Of a stretch of DNA of 64,000 nt, positions 26,244-34,537 are shown one piece after another. The stretch comes from Brevundimonas sp. (GTDB lineage: Bacteria > Pseudomonadota > Alphaproteobacteria > Caulobacterales > Caulobacteraceae), in contig NZ_JACESA010000006.1 of NCBI RefSeq assembly GCF_013912065.1, forward strand, positions 141,303 through 205,302, read 5' to 3'. The notes below the pieces were generated by a model. It was not told the origin of the DNA, did not search any database, and was given only the letters and a program-made list of their open reading frames with translations. A program made the translations under genes and the position numbers. Position 1 is the stretch's first letter, and every line of letters starts with the position of its first letter.

Positions 26244-26861
26244 ATGACCCGTCGCCTTATCCAGCTTTTCGCCGGCCTCACCCTCTACGGCCTGTCCATC
26301 GCCCTGATCGTTCGCGCCGATCTGGGGCTTGATCCTTGGGATGTGCTGAACCAGGGGGTGTTCGAAAGATTCGCCGGGCCTGCGGGAATCAGTTTCGGCT
26401 TGGTGGTCAATCTGATTGGTATGGCCGTGCTGCTGCTGTGGATTCCGCTACGCCAGAGGCCGGGAATCGGCACTATGGCCAATGTGCTGGTGATCGGCAC
26501 GGTAGCGAATTTCGGTCTGGACTGGATTCCGTCAGACCTGGGACTACCGCTGCGAGCGGTGCTGCTGGGCGCCGGGATCGTGCTGAACGGCGTGGCCAGC
26601 GGGGCCTATATCGGCGCGGGGCTCGGTCCGGGTCCGCGCGACGGCCTGATGACAGGACTGGTGGCCCGCACCGGCTGGCCGGTAAAATGGGTGCGGACCA
26701 GTATCGAACTGGCGGTCGTCACCGTCGGCTTCGGCCTGGGCGGTTCGGTCGGCCTGGGCACGGTCCTCTACGCCCTGACCATCGGCCCGCTGGTCCATAT
26801 CTTCCTGCCGATGTTCGCGATCAAACCCCGCGACAGGCTCCGCGAACGGGCGGCTCACTGA
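26244..26861 (+). CDS. YczE/YitT-like integral membrane protein
   Basis: This 205-residue protein has five or six hydrophobic helices and the family motifs LGLDPWDVLNQGVFERF near residue 30 and LGPGPRDGLMTGL near residue 135. YczE-type proteins are membrane proteins of unknown transport function, commonly divergent from MocR regulators, as here. It converges on cenR with only 3 bp between stops. Confidence 0.85.
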   Translation: MTRRLIQLFAGLTLYGLSIALIVRADLGLDPWDVLNQGVFERFAGPAGISFGLVVNLIGMAVLLLWIPLRQRPGIGTMANVLVIGTVANFGLDWIPSDLGLPLRAVLLGAGIVLNGVASGAYIGAGLGPGPRDGLMTGLVARTGWPVKWVRTSIELAVVTVGFGLGGSVGLGTVLYALTIGPLVHIFLPMFAIKPRDRLRERAAH

Positions 26862-26864
26862 TCC

Positions 26865-27551
26865 TCAGGGCTGAAGCCGGTACCCGCCCGCGTCGGTCAG
26901 CAACAGCCGGGCCTGGCCGGGCTCGGGCTCGATCTTCTGGCGAAGGCGATAGATGTGGGTTTCAAGCGTGTGGGTCGTGACCCCGGCGTTATAGCCCCAG
27001 ACCTCGGTCAGCAGTTCCTCGCGCGACACCGGCTTGGCGCCGGCGCGGTAGAGGTATTTCAGGATGTTGGTTTCCTTCTCGGTCAACCGCACCTTCTTGC
27101 CCTTGGCGTCCATCAGCACCTTGGCGGCGGGACGGAACTCATAGGGGCCAATGGAGAAGACCGCGTCCTCGGACTGTTCGTGGCTGCGCAGATGGGCGCG
27201 GATACGGGCCAGCAGGACGGCGAAGCGGAAGGGTTTGGTGACATAGTCGTTGGCGCCGGCGTCCAGCCCCAGGATGGCGTCGGCGTCGGCGGCCTGGGCC
27301 GTCAGCATGATGACCGGGGTCGAGACCCCGTCCTTGCGCAGCAGGCGGCAGGCCTCGCGGCCATCCATGTCCGGCAGATCGACGTCCAGCAGGATCAGAT
27401 CGGCCCGAATCTCGCGCCCCATCCGCACCCCGTCCGACGCGGTCGAGGCTTGCTGGGTCTTGAACTCTTCGTGCAGATTCAACTGCTCCGCCAGCGCCTC
27501 GCGCAGGTCGTCGTCGTCGTCGATGATCAGAATGGTCTTGGGCGTGGGCAT
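26865..27551 (-). CDS. cenR: OmpR-family response regulator, CenR-like
   Basis: The 228-residue protein has a receiver domain with the acidic cluster IIDDDDDLREALAEQL, phospho-acceptor Asp56 (LLDVDLPDMDG) and Lys106 (TKPF), then a winged-helix output domain (VRLTEKETNILKYLYRAG, THTLETHIYRLRQKIE). I recognise it as the CenR type, the essential envelope regulator of Caulobacter, also encoded near the origin there. No sensor kinase is adjacent, consistent with the unlinked CenK. The orthology should be confirmed by alignment. Confidence 0.85.
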   Translation of the reverse strand: MPTPKTILIIDDDDDLREALAEQLNLHEEFKTQQASTASDGVRMGREIRADLILLDVDLPDMDGREACRLLRKDGVSTPVIMLTAQAADADAILGLDAGANDYVTKPFRFAVLLARIRAHLRSHEQSEDAVFSIGPYEFRPAAKVLMDAKGKKVRLTEKETNILKYLYRAGAKPVSREELLTEVWGYNAGVTTHTLETHIYRLRQKIEPEPGQARLLLTDAGGYRLQP

Positions 27552-27631
27552 GGTCAGACAATGGCGAGGCTTGGCCCCCGCGCCAAGGCTTGGGGGTGCG
27601 AATTCACGTCGGGTTACGGCCTAGAGGCTGT

Positions 27632-28330
27632 TTAAGGCCGATTTCGTTCCCCGAACAACGCGGTTCCGACCCGGACATGGGTGGCGCCGCAGCGGATCGC
27701 GGCCTCGTAGTCGCCGCTCATCCCCATCGACAGCACCGACAGGCCGTTGCGTTCGGCCATGTCCCGCAGCAGGGCGAAATGCGGCTCGGGCGGCTGGTCT
27801 GCCGGAGGGATGCACATCAGTCCGTCGACCGTCAGCCCATAGGTTTCGCGCGCCGCGGCGATCAGGGCGTCCGCGGCCTGCGGCAGGACACCGGCCTTCT
27901 GGGGTTCCGCGCCGGTGTTGATCTGGATGAGGACTCGCGGCGATCGGTCGCGCTTCTGAGCCGCCAGGGCCAGGGCGCGCGCCAGCTTCTCGCGATCCAG
28001 GGTTTCGATCACGTTGAACAGGGCGACGGCGTCCTCGGCCTTGTTGGTCTGCAGGGGGCCGATCAATCTCAACTCCAGACCCGGCAGATCGGCCAGCCGG
28101 TCCGCCCAGCGGCCCTGGGCCTCCTGAACCCGGTTTTCACCGAAAACCCGCTGACCGGTCGCCAGTATGGCGTCGATCGCCTCAGGGGGCTGGGTCTTGG
28201 AGACAGCGGCCAGGGTGACGCCGGCCGGATCGCGCCCCGCCGCCCGGCAGGCGGCCTCGATCCGGGCGCGGACCTCGGCCACCCGTTCGGCGATGGACGG
28301 GAATGGCGAAGCGGGGGAAGAAGGGCTCAT
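27632..28330 (-). CDS. yggS: YggS family pyridoxal phosphate homeostasis protein
   Basis: The 232-residue protein is a PLPBP: VTLAAVSKTQPPEAI contains Lys45 that binds pyridoxal phosphate, and VFGENRVQEAQGRW, LIGPLQTNKAED, CIPP and LSMGMSGDYEAAI are family blocks. It buffers PLP and affects amino-acid balance. Its ATG overlaps the ATG of the divergent ThiE-like gene (CATG), so any promoter for one must lie in the coding region of the other, unless starts are misplaced. Confidence 0.94.
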   Translation of the reverse strand: MSPSSPASPFPSIAERVAEVRARIEAACRAAGRDPAGVTLAAVSKTQPPEAIDAILATGQRVFGENRVQEAQGRWADRLADLPGLELRLIGPLQTNKAEDAVALFNVIETLDREKLARALALAAQKRDRSPRVLIQINTGAEPQKAGVLPQAADALIAAARETYGLTVDGLMCIPPADQPPEPHFALLRDMAERNGLSVLSMGMSGDYEAAIRCGATHVRVGTALFGERNRP

Positions 28331-28976
28331 GATCCTGCCGACCGGTTACAGCGACGACGCGCGCGCGCTCTGGGATGCGGCGACCGCTCTAAACCGCGCC
28401 GCCGCCGCTGTCAGCCCGGCCGCCGCCGGTCTGCCGCCCCTGCTCTTCTTCACTGACCCCGTCCGAACACCCCGCCCGTGGGAGACGGCCGCGCGGCTGC
28501 CGACCGGGGCGGGGGTCGTCTATCGGGCTTTCGGGGTCGAAGACGCGGTGAGGATCGGTCGCCGCCTGCGCGAGGCGACGGAACGGGCGGGCGTGAAACT
28601 GTTGGTCGGATTGGATGCCGGCCTTGCCGAGGCCGTGGCGGCGGACGGCCTGCACCTGCCCGAACGAGAGGCGGCGTGGGCGGCGGTGATAAGAGCGGAT
28701 CATCCGGACTGGCTGTTGACCGCCGCCTGGCATGGGGGGGCGGTCAGGACCGACGTCCTCGACGCCCTGGTCCTGTCGCCGGTTTTTCCGGCCGGGGGCG
28801 CCTCGGCCGACAAACCGGCGTTGGGCGTCATCGCGTTTGGCGAGAAGGCGAGGCGCGCCGCCGTTCCCGTCTATGCCTTGGGCGGGATCAGGCCGGACCG
28901 GACTGAATTATTGATGCAATCGGGCGCTTGCGGTCTGGCGGGGGTGGAGGCGGTTCAGTCCGCGTTCGCCGCTTAG
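28329..28976 (+). CDS. ThiE/TenI-like thiamine phosphate synthase family protein
   Basis: The 215-residue protein has TIM-barrel signatures of the ThiE/TenI family: LLFFTDP near residue 38, KLLVGLDAGLAEAVAADGLHLPE, then LDALVLSPVFPAGGASADKPALG and the phosphate-binding VYALGGIRPD. The usual ThiE sequence GVHLGQ.D is changed to GLHLPER, so true thiamine phosphate synthase activity is uncertain and a TenI-like role is possible. Start codon overlaps that of divergent yggS. Confidence 0.8.
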   Translation: MILPTGYSDDARALWDAATALNRAAAAVSPAAAGLPPLLFFTDPVRTPRPWETAARLPTGAGVVYRAFGVEDAVRIGRRLREATERAGVKLLVGLDAGLAEAVAADGLHLPEREAAWAAVIRADHPDWLLTAAWHGGAVRTDVLDALVLSPVFPAGGASADKPALGVIAFGEKARRAAVPVYALGGIRPDRTELLMQSGACGLAGVEAVQSAFAA

Positions 28977-29008
28977 ACCGACGCATCGTCCTCGGCGGGC
29001 TTCGAAGA

Positions 29009-29416
29009 TCAGAACTTGAAGATGGTCTCGAGGCGGACGCGCGGCTGGGCCCGGCCGTTGGTTTCCGGCGCACGGGCCGGATCGGCTTCGGGCGAGGCCA
29101 CGGCGGCGGCGGCGCCGACACGCAGCCGGTCGTTGAGGCGGTAATAGGCGCCCGCTTCGACATCGCCCCAGTCGGTCTCGCGGCCGACAGGTTGATTCAG
29201 ATTGAAATCGAGACCCCAGCGGCCGCGGTCGTTCAGACGCAGGCCGCGACGCTGTTGCGGGGCGTTGCGCTGTGCCGCCTGGGCTTCGGACAGGGTGACG
29301 CTGGGCGCGCGGCTCTGAGGCGTCGATCCTTGAGCCTGTGCAGCGAACACGGGCGTGGAGACGGCCAGGGCGGCCATCGTCGCAAGCACCACAGTCGAGA
29401 GACCGCCGAAACGCAT
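29009..29416 (-). CDS. NtrZ-like periplasmic protein
   Basis: The 135-residue protein has an N-terminal signal peptide ending near TPVFAAQA, a Gln-rich linker and a short domain RGRWGLDFNLNQPVGRETDW then GDVEAGAYYRLNDRLRVGAAA, ending RVRLETIFKF with a terminal Phe like an outer-membrane strand. I associate this domain with the NtrZ periplasmic family of Caulobacter, proposed to influence the NtrY kinase. ATG at 29416 follows GAAGGG. Downstream convergence with the ThiE-like gene. Confidence 0.7.
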   Translation of the reverse strand: MRFGGLSTVVLATMAALAVSTPVFAAQAQGSTPQSRAPSVTLSEAQAAQRNAPQQRRGLRLNDRGRWGLDFNLNQPVGRETDWGDVEAGAYYRLNDRLRVGAAAAVASPEADPARAPETNGRAQPRVRLETIFKF

Positions 29417-29786
29417 TTCAAACCCTTCGGACGTCGCCGAACGACGACGTCGCAAACCCTGAACCGACCGTTCTGGCCGTGAACGCCGCGATTAGACATC
29501 GGGGGTCCGCCCGGTCAACGCAACGTACCCCGGATAACGGAGTTCCACGTCATTGTTGCAGTGCGATGTGGCTCAAGCGTCACGGGAATTGGTTGAAATC
29601 GAGGAAGTCTGTCAGCGACTTGTCACAGAACGGCGCAATCGGTATCGCCGCCGTCCTTCACTTCGCCTTGTCATCGCCCCTTTTGCCCGTGTTATAGGGT
29701 CGCGCAGCGGCGTGGAGAAATCCGCAAAGCCGTACGCGCGTGGGGGCCGGCGCCTCCACGTCCCTGAGTTTACGGAGACTTCCTTG
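29417..29786. promoter_or_regulatory. Intergenic region with sigma-70-like promoter for the DUF3576 gene
   Basis: The 370-bp gap between divergent genes holds no credible ORF. TTGTCA (29668-29673) and TTATAG (29692-29697) are separated by 18 bp and would start transcription near 29704, giving a leader of about 80 bases before the DUF3576 start. GGCGCCTCCACG/CGCGTGGGGGCCGG near 29738-29760 can form a hairpin in that leader. Confidence 0.45.
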
Positions 29787-30239
29787 ATGAGCCTCAACAA
29801 GGCCCTGGTTCGTGGCGTCGCTCTCGCCCTGGTCTCGGGCGCCGCCCTGGGCGCCTGCTCGAGCATCCCCTTCGTCGGCGGCGGCAAGTCCGCCCCCAAG
29901 ACGAACGTGCAGCAAGGCATCGGCGTCAACGGCTATCTGTGGCGCGCGTCCCTGGACACGCTCAGCTTCATGCCGCTGGTGACCGCCGACCCTTGGGGCG
30001 GCGTCATCAACTATGACTGGTACGTCAATCCGCAGACGCCGAACGAGCGTTTCAAGGCGACCGTCTTCATCCTGGACACCCGCCTTCGCGCCGATGCGCT
30101 GAACGTGACGGTGACCAAGGAAGTGAAGGGCGCGGACGGCCAGTGGACCACGGCCCCTGTCGCCGCCCAGACCGAGGCCGATCTGGAAAACGCCATCCTG
30201 ACCAAGGCGCGCCAGCTTAACCTCGCCAACGCGGGCTGA
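29787..30239 (+). CDS. DUF3576 lipoprotein
   Basis: The 150-residue product has a lipoprotein signal with lipobox ALGACSS (Cys near residue 24). The mature domain, IGVNGYLWRASLDTLSFMPL and NYDWYVNPQTPNERFKATV, matches the DUF3576 family of alphaproteobacterial envelope lipoproteins, function unknown. GGAG lies 10 bases before the ATG. It precedes leuS, as in related genomes. Confidence 0.9.
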   Translation: MSLNKALVRGVALALVSGAALGACSSIPFVGGGKSAPKTNVQQGIGVNGYLWRASLDTLSFMPLVTADPWGGVINYDWYVNPQTPNERFKATVFILDTRLRADALNVTVTKEVKGADGQWTTAPVAAQTEADLENAILTKARQLNLANAG

Positions 30240-30308
30240 CGCCCACGTCAGTGTTCTTATCAGGCGCCGCCGCCCTTTGGGCTGTTTGAGCGCCATTTTT
30301 CCCGCGAT

Positions 30309-30327
30309 GCCGCCCACTGGCGGCTTT
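30309..30327 (+). terminator. Short hairpin after DUF3576 gene
   Basis: GCCGCC-CACT-GGCGGC followed by TTT forms a small terminator-like hairpin 70 bp after the stop. Another hairpin GGGCG-TCAG-CGCCC at 30381-30394 lies just before the leuS start. Both are weak. Confidence 0.35.
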
Positions 30328-30414
30328 AGTGCGGCAAATCTTCTTGGGCGCTGTCGTCCTTCGGGCTAGTTGAGCCGGGAGGGCGTCAGCGCCCTTCTGA
30401 CTTTCAGGACGACC

Positions 30415-32979
30415 GTGGCCCGTTACGAACCCAAGACCGCCGAACCCCGCCAGCAGGCTCGCTGGGCGGAAGCCTCCGCCTTCGTGACGAAGGACACCGG
30501 CCGGCCGAAATATTATGTGCTGGAGATGTTTCCCTATCCGTCGGGCAACATCCACATGGGTCACGCCCGCAACTATGTGATGGGCGATGTGGTGGCGCGG
30601 TCCAAGCGCGCCCAGGGCTTCGACGTCCTGCATCCGATGGGCTGGGACGCTTTCGGCATGCCGGCCGAGAACGCCGCCATGGAGCGGGGCATCCACCCCA
30701 AGGGCTGGACATACGACAATATCGCCCAGATGCGCGACCAGCTGAAACTGCTGGGCCTGTCGCTGGACTGGTCGCGCGAGTTCGCCACCTGCGACCCGGA
30801 ATATTACGGCAAGCAGCAGGCCTGGTTCCTGGAGCTGTATCGGCGCGGCCTAGTCTATCGCAAGGACGGGGTGGTCAACTGGGACCCGGTCGATAACACC
30901 GTCCTGGCCAATGAGCAGGTCATCGACGGGCGCGGCTGGCGTTCGGGCGCCGTGGTCGAGAAGCGCAAGCTGAACCAGTGGTTCCTGCGCATCACCGACT
31001 ATGCCGACGACCTGATCGACGGTTTGAAGACCCTGGACCGCTGGCCCGAGAAGGTCCGGCTGATGCAGGAGAACTGGATCGGTCGCTCCAAGGGTCTGCA
31101 AATGACCTGGGCCTTCGCAGGCCAGGCGCCTGCCGGCTACGAGTCCGGTGTCGAAATCTACACAACCCGGCCCGACACCCTGTTCGGCGCCAGCTTCCTG
31201 GGCCTGGCGCCCGATCACCCGATCTCGAAACAGCTGGCTGAAGCCGACCCGGCGGTGGCCGACTTCGTCGCCAAATGCCGCGCGGGCGGCACGTCTCAGG
31301 CCGACATCGACCAGGCTGAGAAGATCGGCTGGGACACGGGCCTGAAGGCGGTCCATCCCTTCACCGGCGCCGAAATTCCGGTCTGGATCGCCAACTTCAT
31401 CCTGTCGGAATACGGCACGGGCGCCATCTTCGCCTGCCCGGCCCATGACCAACGCGATCTGGACTTCGCCCGCAAATACGACCTGCCGGTGATCCCGGTG
31501 GTCCGGCCCGAGGGAGGGGGCGACGACTTCGCCGTAGCCGACGAGGCCTATACCGGCCCCGGCTCCATCTTCCATTCCGACTTCCTGGACGGTCTGGACA
31601 TAGAGGCAGCCAAGGCCGAGGCCGTCCGCCGCGTCGAGGCGGCCGGAACCGGCAAGGGGGCGACCATCTATCGCCTGCGCGACTGGGGCGTTTCGCGCCA
31701 GCGCTACTGGGGTTGCCCGATCCCGATCATCCACTGCCCGTCCTGCGGGCCGGTGGAGGTTCCCGCCGACCAGTTGCCGGTGGTTCTGCCCGACGACGTC
31801 ACCTTCGACGTGCCCGGCAATCCGCTGGACCGTCACCCCAGATGGAAACACGTCAAATGCCCGTCCTGCGGCCAGGACGCGACGCGCGAGACCGACACCC
31901 TGGACACCTTCGTCGACTCCAGCTGGTATTTCGCCCGTTTCACCGATCCGACGGCGGCCGAGCCGATCAACACCGAGGCGGCGAACCGCTGGCTGGCGGT
32001 GGATCAGTATATCGGCGGGGTCGAACACGCGGTGCTGCACCTGCTGTACGCCCGCTTCATCACCCGCGCCCTGTCGGACGCCGGCATGCTGTCGGTGAAG
32101 GAGCCGTTCGCCGGCCTGTTCACCCAGGGTATGGTGGTCCACGAGACCTATCGTCGCGAGAGCGGGCAATGGGTCGAACCCACCGACGTCGAGCTGACCA
32201 ATACTGACGGCGTCCGTTCGGCGCGCCAGCTGTCGACCGGCGAAGCCCTGGTCATCGGCGACATCGAGAAGATGTCCAAGTCCAAGAAGAACGTCGTCGC
32301 CCCTCAGGAAATCCTGGAATCGCATGGCGTGGACGCCGGTCGCCTGTTCGTCCTGTCCGACAGCCCGCCCGAGCGCGACGTGCAATGGACCCCCGGCGGG
32401 GTCGAGGGCGCCAGCCGGTTCGTGCAGCGCACCTGGACCCTGTTCGACGCGTATGACGCCGGCTTCGCCGGCGAGGACAAGGCCAACGCCGACCTGCTGC
32501 GCGAGACACACAAGGCGATCAAGGCCGTGTCCGAGGGGGTCGAAGGCTTCCGCTTCAACTCGGCCATCGCCAAGCTGTACGCCTTCGTCGCCACGATCCG
32601 CGACAGCGCCCAGGCGGGCGGCGACGCCAAGCGCCAGGCCCTGTCGGCCCTGGCCCGGCTGATCGCCCCCTTCACCCCGCACCTGGCCGAGGAATGCTGG
32701 ACGCGGCTCCATGCCGAGAACGGGGGCGAGGACGGGATGGTTCTGGACGCGCCCTGGCCCGTGTGGGACGCTGCGCTCGCGGCCGACGACGAGGTGGTCC
32801 TGCCCATCCAGATCAACGGCAAGCGCCGGGCGGAAATCCGCGTGGCGCGCGGCATGGAGCCGGTAGAGGTCGAGGCTCTGGTCCTGGCCGACGAGACGGT
32901 GCAGGCGCGGCTGGAGGGTCTGAGCGTGAAGAAGATCGTGGTGGTCAAGGACCGGATCGTCAATCTGGTGGCCGGCTGA
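30415..32979 (+). CDS. leuS: Leucyl-tRNA synthetase
   Basis: The 854-residue class I synthetase has the HIGH motif ([11 protein letters not shown]) near residue 47, an editing domain with [10 protein letters not shown], a zinc-binding-like pair CPSCG/CPSCG around the mid-region, and KMSKSKKN near residue 620. It charges tRNA-Leu. GTG at 30415 follows AGGA; the frame is open to 30370 but those codons are unlike the family. It overlaps lptE by one base. Confidence 0.97.
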   Translation: MARYEPKTAEPRQQARWAEASAFVTKDTGRPKYYVLEMFPYPSGNIHMGHARNYVMGDVVARSKRAQGFDVLHPMGWDAFGMPAENAAMERGIHPKGWTYDNIAQMRDQLKLLGLSLDWSREFATCDPEYYGKQQAWFLELYRRGLVYRKDGVVNWDPVDNTVLANEQVIDGRGWRSGAVVEKRKLNQWFLRITDYADDLIDGLKTLDRWPEKVRLMQENWIGRSKGLQMTWAFAGQAPAGYESGVEIYTTRPDTLFGASFLGLAPDHPISKQLAEADPAVADFVAKCRAGGTSQADIDQAEKIGWDTGLKAVHPFTGAEIPVWIANFILSEYGTGAIFACPAHDQRDLDFARKYDLPVIPVVRPEGGGDDFAVADEAYTGPGSIFHSDFLDGLDIEAAKAEAVRRVEAAGTGKGATIYRLRDWGVSRQRYWGCPIPIIHCPSCGPVEVPADQLPVVLPDDVTFDVPGNPLDRHPRWKHVKCPSCGQDATRETDTLDTFVDSSWYFARFTDPTAAEPINTEAANRWLAVDQYIGGVEHAVLHLLYARFITRALSDAGMLSVKEPFAGLFTQGMVVHETYRRESGQWVEPTDVELTNTDGVRSARQLSTGEALVIGDIEKMSKSKKNVVAPQEILESHGVDAGRLFVLSDSPPERDVQWTPGGVEGASRFVQRTWTLFDAYDAGFAGEDKANADLLRETHKAIKAVSEGVEGFRFNSAIAKLYAFVATIRDSAQAGGDAKRQALSALARLIAPFTPHLAEECWTRLHAENGGEDGMVLDAPWPVWDAALAADDEVVLPIQINGKRRAEIRVARGMEPVEVEALVLADETVQARLEGLSVKKIVVVKDRIVNLVAG

Positions 32980-33458
32980 TGCGTCTCGCGGCGGCATTCG
33001 CGGTTCTGTCGGCTCTGGCGGTCTCCGCCTGCGGCTTCACACCCATGTACGCCGAACCGGCCACTGGGTCGTCGCTGCGGCGGATCGCCGTCGCCACCCA
33101 GGACGACCGGCTGGGCTATCGGTTGCGCGAACAGCTGGAAGACGCCCTGGCCTGGGACCGCTCCGCCACGCCCCTGTACCGGTTGACGACCCAGGTCGAG
33201 CAGAACCGCCGCTCCCTTGGGCGGCGGATCGACGATACGGCCACCCGCTATGAGCTGACGGTCAAGGCGACCTGGACCCTGACCCCCGCCGCCGGCGGGA
33301 CGCCCGTCACGGGCGTGGAGACGGTGACCACCACCTACGCCTCCGCCGACCAGCCCTATGCCGCCATCGCCGCCCAGCAGGACGGCGAAGAGCGCGCCGC
33401 GTCGGAACTGGCTCGCCTGATCCGGCTCGACCTGATGCAGGCCCTGTCGAACCGGTGA
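32979..33458 (+). CDS. lptE: LPS-assembly lipoprotein LptE
   Basis: The 159-residue lipoprotein has a signal with VSACGF lipobox and the family start CGFTPMYAEP, followed by IAVATQDDRLGYRLREQLEDAL. LptE plugs the LptD barrel that inserts lipopolysaccharide in the outer membrane. The position between leuS and holA is the classic arrangement, and both neighbours overlap it (TGATG and GTGA). Confidence 0.93.
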   Translation: MRLAAAFAVLSALAVSACGFTPMYAEPATGSSLRRIAVATQDDRLGYRLREQLEDALAWDRSATPLYRLTTQVEQNRRSLGRRIDDTATRYELTVKATWTLTPAAGGTPVTGVETVTTTYASADQPYAAIAAQQDGEERAASELARLIRLDLMQALSNR

Positions 33459-34507
33459 TCCTCGCCAAACGCCCGGAAATCGATCGCTTCCTGAAGGCGC
33501 CCGATCCGGCCATCCGGGCGGCGGTGATCCACGGCAGGGACCGATCCGGCGTCGCGGAACGGGCCGAGGTCCTGTGCCGTACAGTCACGCCGGACCTGAA
33601 CGACCCCTTCAACGTCACCGTCCTGACCGACAGCGATATCGACAGCGACGAATCCAAGCTGGAAGAGGCCCTGACGGCCATGTCCCTGATGGGCGGGCGG
33701 CGTCTGGTGCGGATCCGGCTGTCGGCGCTGAAGCCCAGCGTGGACAAGGCCGTGGCCGCCGCCGTGAAGATCCATGCCGAGGGCGGCTATAATCCCGACG
33801 CCATGCTGGTGGTCGAGGCCGACCAGCTGGGCCGCGAATCCGCCCTGCGCAAGACGGCGGAAAAAGAAAACGGAGCCGTCGGCATCGTCTGCTACGAGGA
33901 CGAGACCGGGGATGTGGCGCGGATGACGCGCGAGGCGCTGGCCGCCGACAAGGTGGGCCTGACCGCCGACGCCCTGGACCGTTTCGTCGGGCGCCTGCCG
34001 CGCGAACGGGGCCTGATGCGTCAGGAGATCGAGCGGCTGGCCTTGTTCATCGGCCCCGGCTCGAGCCGGACCATCGACGTCAACGAGCTGGAACAGCATC
34101 TGGGCGTGGAGCCCGACGCCTCCCTGTCCGACGCGGCGCTCCAGGCCTTCGGCGCCCGGCCGGGACCGGCCCAGTCGGGCCTGAGACGCGCCTTCGCGGA
34201 AGGCGAGTCCTCGGTCCTGGCGGTACGGTCGGCCGCGTTGCATCTGGGCCGGCTGCGGCGGATCAACATCCTCCAGGCCAACGGGGCCGGAGCGAAAGAA
34301 GCCGCCAAGGCGGCCGGGGTCTTCTGGAAACAGGAGGCGGAAATGCTGCGTCAGGCCCGCGCCTGGCGGCTGGAAGCGCTGGACGAGGTTCTGGACAGCA
34401 TCAACACCGCCGACGTCGCCACCAAGACGACGGGCATGCCCGACCAGCTGATCGCCGAACGCCTTCTGCTGGAGATCGCCGGGCGGGCGCGGCGTCTGGG
34501 TCTCTGA
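33455..34507 (+). CDS. holA: DNA polymerase III subunit delta
   Basis: The 350-residue protein matches HolA: an N-terminal AAA-like domain (RAAVIHGRDRSGVAERAEVL) without a functional P-loop, the FNVTVLTDSDIDSDESKLEEAL segment, and a C-terminal collar domain. It opens the beta clamp in the clamp loader. The start is GTG, overlapping the lptE stop by 4 bp (GTGA). Confidence 0.93.
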   Translation: MILAKRPEIDRFLKAPDPAIRAAVIHGRDRSGVAERAEVLCRTVTPDLNDPFNVTVLTDSDIDSDESKLEEALTAMSLMGGRRLVRIRLSALKPSVDKAVAAAVKIHAEGGYNPDAMLVVEADQLGRESALRKTAEKENGAVGIVCYEDETGDVARMTREALAADKVGLTADALDRFVGRLPRERGLMRQEIERLALFIGPGSSRTIDVNELEQHLGVEPDASLSDAALQAFGARPGPAQSGLRRAFAEGESSVLAVRSAALHLGRLRRINILQANGAGAKEAAKAAGVFWKQEAEMLRQARAWRLEALDEVLDSINTADVATKTTGMPDQLIAERLLLEIAGRARRLGL

Positions 34508-34537
34508 GGCCAGAAATTGAAGCTTGGGGGCCTCAGA
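34503..34537. terminator. Hairpin at the holA-ftsK convergence
   Basis: Perfect 9-bp arms TCTGAGGCC and GGCCTCAGA flank a 17-base loop and include both stop codons. It could act in both directions; no T-run is seen. Confidence 0.4.

Noticed and set aside
30850-32997. Long minus-strand ORF opposite leuS
   Set aside because: Antisense shadow caused by high GC and few stop codons.
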